Shown: piece after piece, positions 1 through 12,100 of the stretch
Layout of the letters: each line of letters begins with the position of its first letter
Numbering within the stretch: position 1 is the first letter of the stretch
Assembly: GCF_000002985.6 (NCBI RefSeq)
Contig: NC_003281.10
Span: 7,502,001 to 7,566,000, forward strand
DNA length: 64,000 nt
Origin: Caenorhabditis elegans
Taxonomy: Eukaryota; Nematoda; Chromadorea; Rhabditida; Rhabditidae
Reading direction: 5' to 3'
Notes under the pieces: model-generated
What the model was told of the DNA's origin: nothing
The model's input: the letters and a program-made list of their open reading frames with translations, nothing else
Databases searched by the model: none
Translations under genes and position numbers: made by a program

Positions 1-1
1 T

Positions 2-1175
2 GTTCGGGACGTTTTTCTCTATCGTTCTCACTTCGAAGCTCTTCTGGAGAAAATTTTCGTTGCTGTCGGGAAAGCATATCGGGCGATACCGTCTCGCATC
101 AAACAAGAGCAATTCAAGCAGCGCGTGATGTGTGTTTTCCGAAATTTTGAGGAAATGGCTGTATATCCTACAGATAAACTGATTCATAATCAAAATGTAT
201 TCCTGGGACTCATTGAAATCGGAAAAGAAAAATCGGAAGAACGGGATAACCAAAAACTGGAAGAAGAAGAAGACGAAGAAGACTTAGATGGAGTACCTCT
301 CGAAGAAGAAAAATCAGTTCAAAATATGAACGAGTCTCTTTACGATGATGATGGCATCGACGGTATACCATTACACGAAGAAGTAAAACCATCAACGTCT
401 ACTTATTCAACTGCAAGTAAATTCAAACCTGTTGAGGTTAGTTCAAGAATCACACCGTAATTATTGATGACTTTTTACATTAAGTTCCATTTTAGTTTAA
501 TTCTAAGAAATGCTACTAATAATTTTTCTGCTGTTACTACTCAATTAATTTCAGTCTCGAAAACGTGATGGCTCCCCTATATTTTCTTCAAAATGGGACC
601 ACGACGGCCGAAAGTCGAATGAAGAAGAGGATGAAGACATCGATGGAGTCATGATTACAGACGACACGACTTCAGAGAATCTACAACGAGATAGTCTTTC
701 TCCAGGAGAAATCAAGGACAAAGAATCTTCATTTACCGTGCTCACACCTTCTGATGAAAAACGAAGAAAGTTGATACGAGACGTTGAAGTTCGTGCCATC
801 GCCATGCTGGATGATTTAGAAGCTGACAGAGATCCTGATGCCAAGAGAAAAGTTGACGAGTTTAGAAGGTGTGAAATGGAAAAAGTCGAGAAAGCATTGC
901 GAAGTGGAGAATCTAAAAAGAGTGATGAGAAAAGTGAAAGAAAGAGCGAAAAGAAAGAAAAGAAGCGTGATAAAGAGAGGAAAAGGTATGGAATACTAAT
1001 TTATCGTGTTATCGTATCTTTTATTTTCAGAAGTCGTTCGCGTTCTCGTGACCGTGACAGAGATAGGAGCCGCCGTGATCGATCAAGGGATCGTTCCAGA
1101 GACCGAGATAGAGATCGTGACCGGGACAGACGGGACCGTGACAGAGACCGGGATCGGGATAGACGTTATCGTTGA
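2..1175 (+). CDS. U2SURP/SR140-like splicing factor, 3' part only
   Basis: This is the C-terminal part of a gene that begins left of the window. Exons are <2-436, 555-985 and 1031-1175 (stop at 1173). The first part reads as the end of the CID-like region of SR140/U2SURP, a U2 snRNP-associated splicing factor (compare QRVMCVFRNFEEMAVYP with the human protein). It is followed by an acidic stretch with repeated DGVPL/DGIPL motifs, which are characteristic of U2SURP. After that come a charged helix (EKRRKLIRDVEVRAIAMLDD), a Lys/Glu-rich segment and an RS/RD-rich tail of alternating Arg-Asp. The last intron (986-1030) is 45 nt with no in-frame stop, so retaining it would only insert 15 residues. 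The protein is expected to be nuclear. The family call is firm; I do not recall the worm gene name. Confidence 0.85.
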
Positions 1176-1892
1176 ATTGAATAACTTTCCTTTCATTGTT
1201 TTTTACAAAATTATCATTTTTCCACTAAATAATCTTTTCACATGTGTTGGCTGGTTGCATTTAAAAAACAAGATCTAATCTGCAGAGCTTCATTTCCCTT
1301 ATCTATCTTCTTCTTCAAAAGAAGAAAAAACGGAAAGATTGTTGATGGGCGGTTGGCGGTAGTGATGACATTCATTTTTCTGCACAAAGTTTTTGACGTG
1401 TCTTTGAGAAATTGAAAATGAGGAGAAGAAAAGGGGTCGTGAGAGGTGGGTGCCCTCCATACTTTGTGTAATCCCCCGTAACGAATGAATGTTTCTTGAG
1501 AAGTTCGCAGTCAGAGAGGAGTTGAGTTTTTTGTCAATTTTCTTCCGTTCCGAGATGATCTCGGATAAGATCTTCGATGTTTTCAGTTTAGATATGATTT
1601 CGCTTTTTACATTAGTGCTGATCAACTTCTAAAATACACACATCTTTAGTTGTTTAATTTTCTACATGGTCACTGGAAAATGACCAAAAGTCATTCCCAT
1701 CATTTCCGGATTTACTCTCTCCAAATCCATTCAACCATTAAATCAACTCTAGTCCACCTGGTTCGGTTTTCCACAAAATTTCGTTTTATTCTGTTTTAAG
1801 GCATTTATGAACACAATCCTGCAATATTCAAACATTTTTAAAGTAGCATATTAGACTAGAGTTTGATCAATTTCAGTTTAATGTAAAGTTGC

Positions 1893-2303
1893 TATTACCA
1901 GACGCGAAACATCGCGATGGTTGAACAAAAATACGGTACCCGGTCTCGGCACGACAACTTTTGTCATAAATAAACAGTTGTGCTTCTCAAAGAGTACTGT
2001 AATTTCAAACTTTCGCCGCTGAGGAATTTTCATTAATTTTTCAGTTTATTTTTAATTAAAAATGTATTTATTTAATAAAAACAAATATAAATCAATTATT
2101 TAAAAACACTGCATTTTAACAAATCGTGAGAAAAACTGAGAAAAAAAATCAGTGAAAAAATCTCGGCAGCGACGAAACTTTAAAACTACAGTATTTTTCA
2201 AAGGCGCACACTTTTTCGCATTAAATAATAATTTTCACCGGGTATCGACCGGGTATCGTATTTTGGCGCAAAAATCGTTAAATTTCGCGTCTGGGTAATA
2301 GGG
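1893..2303. repeat. Inverted-repeat element, GACGCG family, copy 1
   Basis: The left end (ATTACCAGACGCGAAA) and the right end (TTTCGCGTCTGGGTAAT) are inverted matches. The match continues inward for about 130 bp per arm, including a TACGATACCCGGTC-like block and a TACTGTA block, around an AT-rich centre. Related pieces occur at 20.5 kb and 23.6-23.9 kb. It carries no coding capacity, so it looks like a non-autonomous, MITE-like element. Confidence 0.75.
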
Positions 2304-4793
2304 TACTTTCGATGTTTCTGAAACGCGTACTCAATATTTATTTGAATGGGTTTCGCCGCGAAAAGTACACGGTAGAGCTTTTCTCGTTTACAAATTCATT
2401 TTAAAAATGTTGCAAGGTTCAGAAATGCCTTATTTGAAAAAATTGCAATACTGGCGCCACACAAATATTCCAAAATTGTTCTGATAATAGACTTATGTGC
2501 ATTGGTGTGCGTCTCTTTCTCTCCCTCTTTTCCAATTACCTCTCAATATTTCTTCAGTTCAGACAGTCGTCTAGAAGTGTGAAATTGTCCAAATTTCTGC
2601 TCATTTGTGTGCATTTTTCTCAGTTCAACACATGTCGTCGCTCTCTCTACGCAAAAACGTTTCAACGCCGTTATGACATGTGTTTTTTGGGGTTGAATGC
2701 GGAGAGAGTGAGAAGCTTTCAAGAAATGAGTTATTTCCTTTCAATAATTTTTCATAAAGGTCTTGCATTTGGCAAATTAATTTTAAATAATAATAATAAT
2801 ATCTTGAACTTTTCGAGAACTCAGCTCATTCATTTATGATATTTAAAACGCCAATTTCTTGTTTATGATTTATAGTTTGAACTGGGTTTTCACTATCAAT
2901 TTCTAATTTTGCGCTAAATGTAAATAACTCATCAGCATCTGATCGAATCAAAAAGTGGTCACTTGTTAGTGAAATAATTATATTTCATGATAAACAATTT
3001 ATTCAAGATTTACAGCATCAAATTTCCTTTTATTTTATTATTCATTATAACTTGAACAATCAGAACAGATGCACCCAATAAGGTCATGAATCTTTTTAAC
3101 TTAAATAAAAACTTTTCCAACTTCTATATTATTTATACAGTTTTTTGTTGGGTATTCATCCAGTTTGTGTTTCCCATCAATAGAAATTGTTTGCCATGTC
3201 ATTTCGTTTTCTTTTCTCCTTGTCTGACCTCCCATGGCAAAGAAATAAAATTACAATTTCTCTCCCTTATTCCCAGCCATCATTTAACCTCTTCAATGAC
3301 CCTTCAAATTTATTTAATCGTTCCATTTCGTTCTGGGTTTTGATTCGTTGAAAATTCTTCAATTGGAATTGAGTTGGCACTCTCTTCAGTTTATATTTTT
3401 CCGCTTTTGGTAATTTACCAAATTTTGAAAAATGAGAGAAATTATGTGTCATTGAATCCCTACAATGTTTAAATACAAAAAAGTAGCAGTTTATAAAAAT
3501 ATAAGTATTAAACAATATTATTTGGTCAATTTTCAAAATTACAAATGGGAAAAGCTGAGAAATTACCACTTTTTGACTGTAAATAAACATATAAAAATTT
3601 TACAAGTTTTACTATGTTATTTGGTAATTTGAGCACTAAAACCATTTCCCTACTGGAACTATTCCATCTTTAAGGCACTCCAGTGTTTTCAAAAACTCAT
3701 GAACGCCAAAACATTAGAAATTCATTGAAAAGTGTCAAAATTTTCAAAGCTCTATTTTCAAGCACTGGCCATCTATATGAACACATTTCCTTGGTAGTAA
3801 AACTTGAAGTGTGAAATAAAAAGCGGCGAGAAAAAAGAAAAAAGAAAAAGAAAGAAATAGTTTTGATATAAAAAAAAATGCACTGCATGCCATCTTGTGT
3901 ACTCTAGAAATATTTGGAACTTTGTTCATTTGTGGCAATAGGTTACGGTACTGTCAGAATTAAAACCTGCATACATAGTTTTTGATGTTTTGAAAAATTG
4001 GAGTTTGTCAACTTGTCAATTTATAGAGAATAATTTGAATCCTTCAAAAATGTCCTAAATCTTTTCTAGTTGAAAAAGAAGAATATAAAATATAAATATT
4101 AGGCACATATATCAGTTTGTTTGCTAAAGAAACGTTCAGTGCAGTAGGCATTACATTATAAATATTTTCAAATGTTTTCCAAAATTGCAACTTGACACTT
4201 GTAAAATAAAACGGCTGAACTCGAAAATTGCCAAACTGTCGTTCTGATGGATAAAATTCGCAATTTTCTAAAGTTTTCGATTGCCAAGTGTTTTTTAAAC
4301 CCTAGAGTGGTAAGGATTCTAAATTTAATAAATTTTAAGATTTAAAATTCTTAGCTTCTCCCTCCCTACTCATTCATTCACACATCCTTATCACCTCTTT
4401 TCTATTGCTTGCCTGTTCGTACACACTTAGCGAAGCACATACACAAAACATGCGATTGACAACACAAACATTACTTCTTCTTCTTCTCTCCGTTTTTTGT
4501 CTGCTTTTTCTACATTTTCCGTTTATTTTTCTACAATTGATGAAAAGCAAGTAAAAAAGAACTGTGACTCAGGCATATTCACTTTCACCTCGTGTCTGTT
4601 TCACTGTTGAACAGTTTTGTGTTCAACTATCCCTAAACTTCAAACTTCAAGAATTGACAATTATCAAACACTTTTTGTGTGTAGAGTTTAGAAGTTTCTG
4701 AAATTAAGATGTTAACCTTACAATTTTGCAGACTTTTGATGTTGTATCGCAATTTGTTTTTTGAAACGAGTGAAAATTTTTAATCGAACAGCT

Positions 4794-4821
4794 TTTGGAA
4801 CTCCTCTATGGGAGTTCCAAA
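4794..4821. repeat. Perfect 11-bp stem hairpin
   Basis: TTTGGAACTCC, a 6-nt loop, then GGAGTTCCAAA form a perfect stem. A third copy of the arm (TTGGAACTCCC) follows at about 4829. Function is unknown. Confidence 0.8.
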
Positions 4822-4928
4822 AAAAACTTGGAACTCCCCCATTTCCTATCAGCTAAGTTGCTTAGCATTGAAAATATCTGAAAACTCATCCGGATTCGTA
4901 TACCTGTCATTTTTATTTTGTGGCATTT

Positions 4929-4946
4929 CCCCCCCCCCCCCCCCCC
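4929..4946. repeat. C18 homopolymer tract
   Basis: Eighteen uninterrupted C on the plus strand (G on the minus strand). Long G/C tracts in C. elegans are the known substrates of the DOG-1/FANCJ helicase and are deletion-prone in dog-1 mutants. Confidence 0.9.
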
Positions 4947-5597
4947 ATGGGCTTGGGCGTTTGATGCTAAAACTGTTGTCCTCATTATGCAAAAATCGTT
5001 GACATTGAGATTCACTTTTGTCTACATATCCTTCTGCTTCTTCTTTTACTTCTTTGCCCATCGGTGGACCCCGATGTGTTTGCCGTAAGACTTTGTGGAA
5101 AATGAGTGAAACCTGTGCGAAGAGAGAGAGAGAGCTCGAGAGACAAAGAAACGCAGACACAAAATTCAACAGGCGCCGCCGGGTGACGCCTAACCGTCGG
5201 AAGATGAAGAAGGAGGTGGTGGAGAGAGGAAGAACATTGAATGGAATAGCTGTTCGTTTACTGAATGGATTAGGCGCCTTTGCATAGGGGCCACGCTTTT
5301 TTGCACCTTTCTTTGTTATTTTTGATATAAACAAAATGTTTTCAGAACTTTTATTTCTGAAATTCAGCAAAATATTTGTTGAAATTTTTGATCAACCGAA
5401 AAGATTAGTCGTTCTTATGACGTTCAGGTCAAAGTGAAATGGAATTGTCATTCTTCAAAGACCTCCCATGATTTACATAACGTTTTCTATTACCTTTTCA
5501 AAATTTCGGTAATTTATCAATCTTTTACTCCATGTGAAAATTCTAACAGAAAACTTTAACGATACTTTATAATTAAAATCAATATTTCATCATCTAC

Positions 5598-5780
5598 AGG
5601 CTTAAATGCCTTCCTCATACCTGCATGCCTACGAGTATGGGTAGGTCGCAGTATATAGCAAAACAAAACTTTCTAGCAGGAAAAAGGTTTTGAAAATTTG
5701 CCATTTAACGTCTAGTTTGGCAGTAGGCACACGTGTAGGCATGAGGCTATCGGAGATTGCCTTGAAAGGCTAACATGCCT
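5598..5780. repeat. Degenerate inverted repeat rich in GCCTAC/AGGCAT
   Basis: The left half has TGCCTTCCTCATACC and GCATGCCTACG. The right half has GTAGGCATGAGGC and GGCTAACATGCCT, which is roughly the inverted complement. Similar CCTACCTGCC strings appear in ceh-13 intron 1 (54.92-55.0 kb). It resembles an old interspersed repeat. Confidence 0.45.
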
Positions 5781-6170
5781 TCTTTTTTGAATATTTGTAA
5801 TTTCACTCTTCATTCCCACTCAATATAGTAAGGTCTTTTTGAAATTTTGTAGAAATTCTTCTTTGGGTTTCCAGAAAAAACAATTAAAATAAGGGGAAAT
5901 GGGAAATGTCGTGACAAATTCAAAAAAAAGACGGGAATCAATGCCATTCGTATTATCATTTTTTATGAGTTTCCATGTTATAAAAGGGCCGCTTGTTCTA
6001 TAAATGTATGACTCACACTTTTTCCGAAACAACGGGGGTTTTCTCTATTTTTTCTAGAAGTTTTACGATAGAAGCGCAAAGAAACTAGACTGTTTGCATC
6101 TCTCCTTGTCTCTAATTTTCTATATTTCTCTCTTTTTCTACCACCCACGCATCTATATTTCCATGATATG

Positions 6171-6198
6171 TGCTCAGGTATACAATGGCCACCTGATG
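6171..6198 (+). promoter_or_regulatory. cls-1 leader: splice acceptor and 3-codon uORF
   Basis: A pyrimidine-rich run ends in TGCTCAG at 6177, a plausible SL1 trans-splice or 5'UTR acceptor. Seven bases later ATG GCC ACC TGA forms a three-codon upstream ORF. Its stop overlaps the cls-1 start codon as TGATG (6194-6198). Confidence 0.5.
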
Positions 6199-9100
6199 GA
6201 CACCAACTGGTTGTACGTGTTGTTGCAAAAGAGCACGGCGGATCCGCTCGAACGTCTCAAGCTCGGAAATGTGATATTGGTCAGTTTTGTTCTTTATGCT
6301 TTTCGTTCTTTTTCTATATTATGACTCATTTCAGAACGAGGTCTCACAACGAAAAGTGTCACCACACCCAAAACTGGTCAATGACTTCCTAGACGTCATG
6401 TCCGGCTGGTTGACCGGCAGTAATTTTAAGGTTGGTCAGGTGATAAGAGGAAGCTACTGCGGTTATCAGTTGAATATCAAAATACATGCAAATAACTGGA
6501 ATTCCGATTATTAATAATATATGTAGAGTAAACATTTTAAATGATAATTTTGGTCAAAACTATAGGCAAACTTGAGTAAGTTAGGGTAACTTTAAAAGGA
6601 TATTTCAATTATATTTAATGAAAATTATAGAAAAACGTTTCAAAATTTTTTGAAATTTTTTATCTGCTGTCGAAAAGTGTTATATCATAATTTTTAAAGT
6701 TGACCAAAAATAATTTTTCCAACTTTCAGGAAGGCTCTTAATTTATTAATAGTCTGAATACTTATTCTGAATTTTTGCCAAAAATGACAGAAAAAGATGA
6801 AACTGGAAGGTTTTGTAGTGTTTTAACTAAATTATTCGTATGTTTATTCTATCTTGGGCGACTTTTGATAAAATACCCACTGACACTACACCTGTAAAGT
6901 TTAACTAAATTTAGAAAAATGGGCAGTTTTTATTATTTCGAAAAAAGTCTTTAGAGAGCATTCTGGGTGTTTAAGCTCGAGCCTTAAATTCTAGATGGCA
7001 ATCAAATTTTTCCCAAATTAGAGCAACGTCAGTCGATAATCGCTAAGACCTGCATTTTAAAACTTCAGGTCTCCACAATTGGTCTGGAAATTCTTGATGC
7101 TGCACTCCGAACTTCTCCAGATGTTCTAGCCAGTTACTACTTTGATCGGTGTTCGGTGTTGATTGAGAGAATGGGAGATGCTAAAGTTCAAGTCCGTGAA
7201 ATGGCAATCAACTTGTGCTTGCAACTTGCGTACCTTGAAAATTCTTCCCCTGTGGTAAATTAAAATTCAATTTATTTATTTTTAAACAAAAGTTTTCAGA
7301 TGCTACTTGACAGACTCTGTGTTCCTGGAACAGGATTTCAGCACAAACAATGGCTTGTAAAAGTTGGTTCGCTGAACATTCTGAGAGAGTTTCTGAGTAG
7401 TAGGTAAAAACTTCTGAATTTCAAGAATTTCAAGATATTGAAATACGAATTTTCAGTTTTGCCCTGGTCATCCAACAAGCTATAACTCTAATTCCCCAAT
7501 TGTGTCGGCTGACTAATGATCCAAATTCCGAAGTTCGAGACGTCTCAACACAATGTCTCATAGATCTGATGGTGTATGGTGGAAAGCCAATAGTTGCAAA
7601 GATAGCTGCTACCAGGCTGATTAATGAACAGAAGTGAGCAGAAATATACTAAAATGAGAAAACCTGATTCTTCACAGTATCTTAAAAACATTTCTGTAAA
7701 TTTATGGAGCTTGTGATAAAAGAAAGAGCTAAAGCTAAGCTAAATATGTTACGTAGGATCAATAAATATGTATCTTAGATCTTTTAGCTGTCTTTCCTTG
7801 GCGGTGATATGTCAATAAATGTTTAGTTACTCAAAACATGATATTTTAAAATTAAAAATTATTTATTTCCATTCAATATTTATTTTCTTCCCATCAACTA
7901 TACGAGTTCTTATGCAAAGTGAATGGTCGAGAAGAGGGGATACTGTGCGTGCGCATTCAATTTGCGAAAAGTCGCAAAAAGCTGAAAAGATAGTGTGATA
8001 AGGAGAGACGCAGAGGCGATAGGAATGAACAAGAGGATTCAGATTATGAATATGTACAACAACTAGAGAAGAGAAAGAGAACAAGGAGGGGGTGAGAAGA
8101 TTGTTCTTCTCAAAGTTCGTTCTCAATTCATTCACGCTCCAAATAGTTTTGTCCCGATACTTTTTCTCGTGTCATTCTGAATATTAATTCATCTGAAGAG
8201 TTTTGAATTATATTAATGTTATTAAGTTTTACCTTTGAGTTTCTTTGAGAACATGAGAGGTATTAAGATTTAAAATATTTAACCATTTATATACATCTCG
8301 AACGTCATCTACAAAAGCTTGTAGCTTTAAAAAGTTTCTGACCCTCAACATTCTTATTTATCCTTTAAATATTCTATTACAGAATGGCTACTCTACTTCA
8401 ACGTTATCAAACAACAGTGGCCACTCGTGGGGACCTTCCACCTAAACATACAATTACCATGGAAACAACACCGGCTCAACCCTCCCGGAACTCTTTATTG
8501 CGGCGTTCTCTACGTTCACCTGCCAAGATAATTCATCCATCTGCCTCAACAACTTCATTTACTTCATCCGCTCGTTTGTCCACTCCACCGAGGCCAACTA
8601 CAACTGCTGCTCAATCACTTTCACTTGCTCCACAAACTCCTTCTCCGTTATCTCTCCCATCACCATCTGGAGGCCAAATGAGCAGATCAAGAGACTTAAC
8701 TAGAAGCTCTTTGCGGGCTCCGGCTGGAATTTCAATTTCTAGGTATAGAAGTTCAAGTTGTGCTCCTGCAGCTCAATGTGCAATAACATTGGATGATTTT
8801 AAGAAATCCTTTACAGCAGTTCCTAAAACGGTAAAGCATCTTGAAAACTTAACCCCAATAACGTAATTATTCTTCAGACAATATATTCTAACCATGATAT
8901 CCGTGAAAAACTGGAACTCGCGAATTTAGTTCTCCGGAATGCAAACGAAGACTGGAGTAAACGAGCAAATCAACTGAAACTCATCAGATCAATCATAATT
9001 AATTGCGATGAAAACATTGATAGAAGCCTTTTAATTTCAATTATCAACGAGCTCGCTGATGCATTGGAATTCTCGATTCGTGACTTGAGATCTCAAATTG

Positions 9101-12100
9101 TCCGGGAGGCAGCGGTCACATGTAGTTTCTTATTTGAGACTTTTGGAATGGAAGTGAAAAATGTAGCAGAATGTGTGTTACCAGCGGCGTTGGCTCAAGT
9201 TGCAGTTAGCACGAAAGTCATTGCATCAAGTGCTGCAACTTTAACTGTTTTTATTGTGCAAGTGAGTTAAGTCAAAACAAAAATTTAGCAACAAAATCCT
9301 GCAAATGTTAACGAAAAACGCAGAAATACCATTATGAGGTCGTAGTCCATTTTGAGATTTTAAGTGTTTTTCAGTTTTTTTTTTTGTTTTTCATACTTAC
9401 TGTACATTGTACAATGTACATTGTGTAATGTACAAATCAACTGTGAAATACATTAACCTATGGAATTAGGTTCCGCTTACAAGTTTGTTTTTTATTTCGT
9501 TTTTGTATCGAATAATCCTTTAGTTTTTGAATTAAAAAAAACATTTAAAAATTTGTAAAATCTCAATGTAATTTTCTTAAATTTATAGTAATACGCTTTT
9601 AATATACCTTACACGTACTAAAACGTTCTCATCAATTTCAGAAAATTCAAACGCGCCAAATCTTCACCACATTGTCTGAATTATCAAGTTCGAAGGCAAA
9701 AGAACAACGTCGACAACTTGCAGTTGTGCTTGAAACACTCATAGCATCATGGGATCTCAAATCAAAGCAGCCAATTTTAAAGCAAATTGCTCAACTAGTT
9801 CAAAATGCAATTTGTGATGCTGATGGAGAGACTCGAGTAGCTGGAAGAAAGGCTTTTGCAAAATTGGAGCAACTCCATGGAACAACTGCAGATCTTATTT
9901 TTAGAGTAGGTTTTTTTGAGAAATTTACGATAATTTAATACTAAGAAAAAAGTTATATGTTAAAGTTATATGTTAAAGTTATATGTTAAAACTTTTCAGG
10001 AACTGGATCCAGCAAAACAAAAAATGCTGCGTGATGGTGTCTCATCATCTTCATCAAGTCTGAACAGTGATCGGGATAATAACAATCAGAAACAACAGCC
10101 AAACCAGCAGAATATTAGTCAAAGTATGTGATAATTACATCAACATCAGCAATTATTATATGCTTTTTCAGAGTTTTTGTCTCAAAGAAGTGCGTCGGCC
10201 GTGGATAAATCTATTCAATTGTCCGTGAAACCACAGACAACGGCTATACCATCACGTCCAACTGCCATGCCAATGAACAATCGACTACCAAAATCTTCAA
10301 CTTCTACTTCATTTTGTAAGTTTCCAAATCTTACTTCACGTATACATGAAAAAAATTCAGCAGCAGTGAGATCCAGTGGTTATGGGCAAAATCAGTCGAC
10401 AACACCGAATAGGGCCAAAACTCCAAGTGATGGATTTGCAGGTATGTTGTAAAATAAGCATAAAATTCCAAAAAAAACATCACTTCTAAACGAAAATTCT
10501 ATAATTTTTTCAATTTTTCAAAATTTTCAGTCAAGTTTTTGAAAATTTGGACAACAATTTAGAGCAATATCAAGATAAAATTATTAAAACACTCAAAGAA
10601 AACAATTTATTCCAAAAATGAAAAAAAAGTTTCTGAAAAGTTCTAGAAAAATAAAAATTGTGTAAAACTTCAGGATCTTCTCCTCACTACACAAACGGAA
10701 ATAACAACAATAAATCATCATCTTCGTCCCCATCAACTTCGACTCATCAAACACCAATTCAACGAGTTGCATCTAATCTTGGAAGTTCTTCATTCGTTGC
10801 TTCATTGACTCAAGAACAAGCAAATTGTCTGCAAAACGCGATGAATACTGCAAAAGATGAAATGAGCAAGAATAATGAAGATGATGAATTCCTTCTCGAT
10901 GAAATCAGAAAGACTCCACCAAAAGAAGTTCCAAGATCATATAATAATTCTCCGTTCAAGCCTAGCAACTTGGATTCATCTGTTCACCGATCATACAATA
11001 ATAATTCTCCATTCAGACCATCTAGTGGTTCAGTTGGATCAGGTTCAAATGGTTCTGTTCAAAGTATTGAACATATTCTCAAAGCATGTACCAGCTCTTC
11101 ATTAAATGAAAAACGAGATGCAATTGTCAATTTGAATCAAGTAATAACTGATCCTAACCTATGTCAATTGGAGTGTAAGAATATTGGAGACACATTATCA
11201 CGTCTTTTGGCAGAAGGGAATAATACTTTAATTATTTCAATTCTTGATACAATTTCCATATTTATAAAGTTTCAATATAAGAAACTGGATAATTGGCTAA
11301 AACTTGCACTTGGTAAATTGTTTGCTAAAATGGGAGCCGATGCCCTTCCAAATGTCAAATCAGCTTTGTCATCCACTCAAAAGATGTTCCTAACCACGTT
11401 TGACCCAACATTTCAACTGAAGGCTGTCTGTGATTTCATGTGTGATCCAGTGCATTTACTGTCTCCAAAATCAAGACTTGCTCTTCTGGAATACATTTGT
11501 CTGCTTTTCGAAGAGATTTGGCCAGAGGATCCGAGATGTTTGGAGAGGCAAACACATCTCGATACACCGTATACAAGAGCTGCAATTCGGAAGATGTTCG
11601 CATGGATGTTTGATCCGAGAATTGGAGCTATTCTTATGCCAGTTAGTTTTTTTTCGTTTTTTGTTCTCTAACACATACTCTAAATAAAATATTCAAAATA
11701 ATTATTGTTCAATTTAGGCATGTGAACGTCTTGTATGTGCCTTGTTTGCTCTCAACGCTGCTGATTTCACTATGATCTTCGGAGAGCTACCTTCGGAATG
11801 TCGTGATTGGGCTTATCGAATTTTACAGTTGAATGGTCAGCAGAACAACCAGAAGCCAATTGAAAAGGAAAAAGAACGGTTTATAAGGTTAGATAGTAAT
11901 TATTGGATTGCATAATTCTAGAATAAATGAATATGTAGGCTAGATTGGAGGGTTAGAAATACTGTTTTAGTGAGAATACTTGATATTTGCAGCAACAACA
12001 ACTATAAACCATGCCCATTGGACAATGAAGAAATTGAGAAACCAATCATGAAAACCACTTATTCAACGTATGAATCCACACGGAAAGAGTATTCTCAAAC

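Larger units (their letters stand above)
1176..6177. other. Intergenic spacer, U2SURP-like to cls-1
   Basis: About 5 kb with no convincing gene. It contains an inverted-repeat element near 1.9-2.3 kb, a perfect short hairpin at 4794, an 18-base C run at 4929, and a GCCTAC-rich repeat near 5.6-5.8 kb. A GC-richer, GA-rich patch at 5090-5290 is probably part of the cls-1 promoter. Open frames here, including a 173-codon one on the minus strand over 4849-5370, lack splice logic and recognisable domains. Confidence 0.7.

Noticed and set aside
5102..5287. 61-codon basic plus-strand frame starting ATG
   Set aside because: Derived from GAGA-rich sequence; no acceptor, donor or poly(A) logic.
4849..5370. 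173-codon minus-strand open frame
   Set aside because: It reads through the C18 tract as poly-Gly, has no ATG at the start and no family features. The region is better explained as promoter.
6163..6198. Alternative upstream in-frame ATG for cls-1
   Set aside because: It lies before a good acceptor (TGCTCAG), and the extra residues do not resemble CLASP N-termini.
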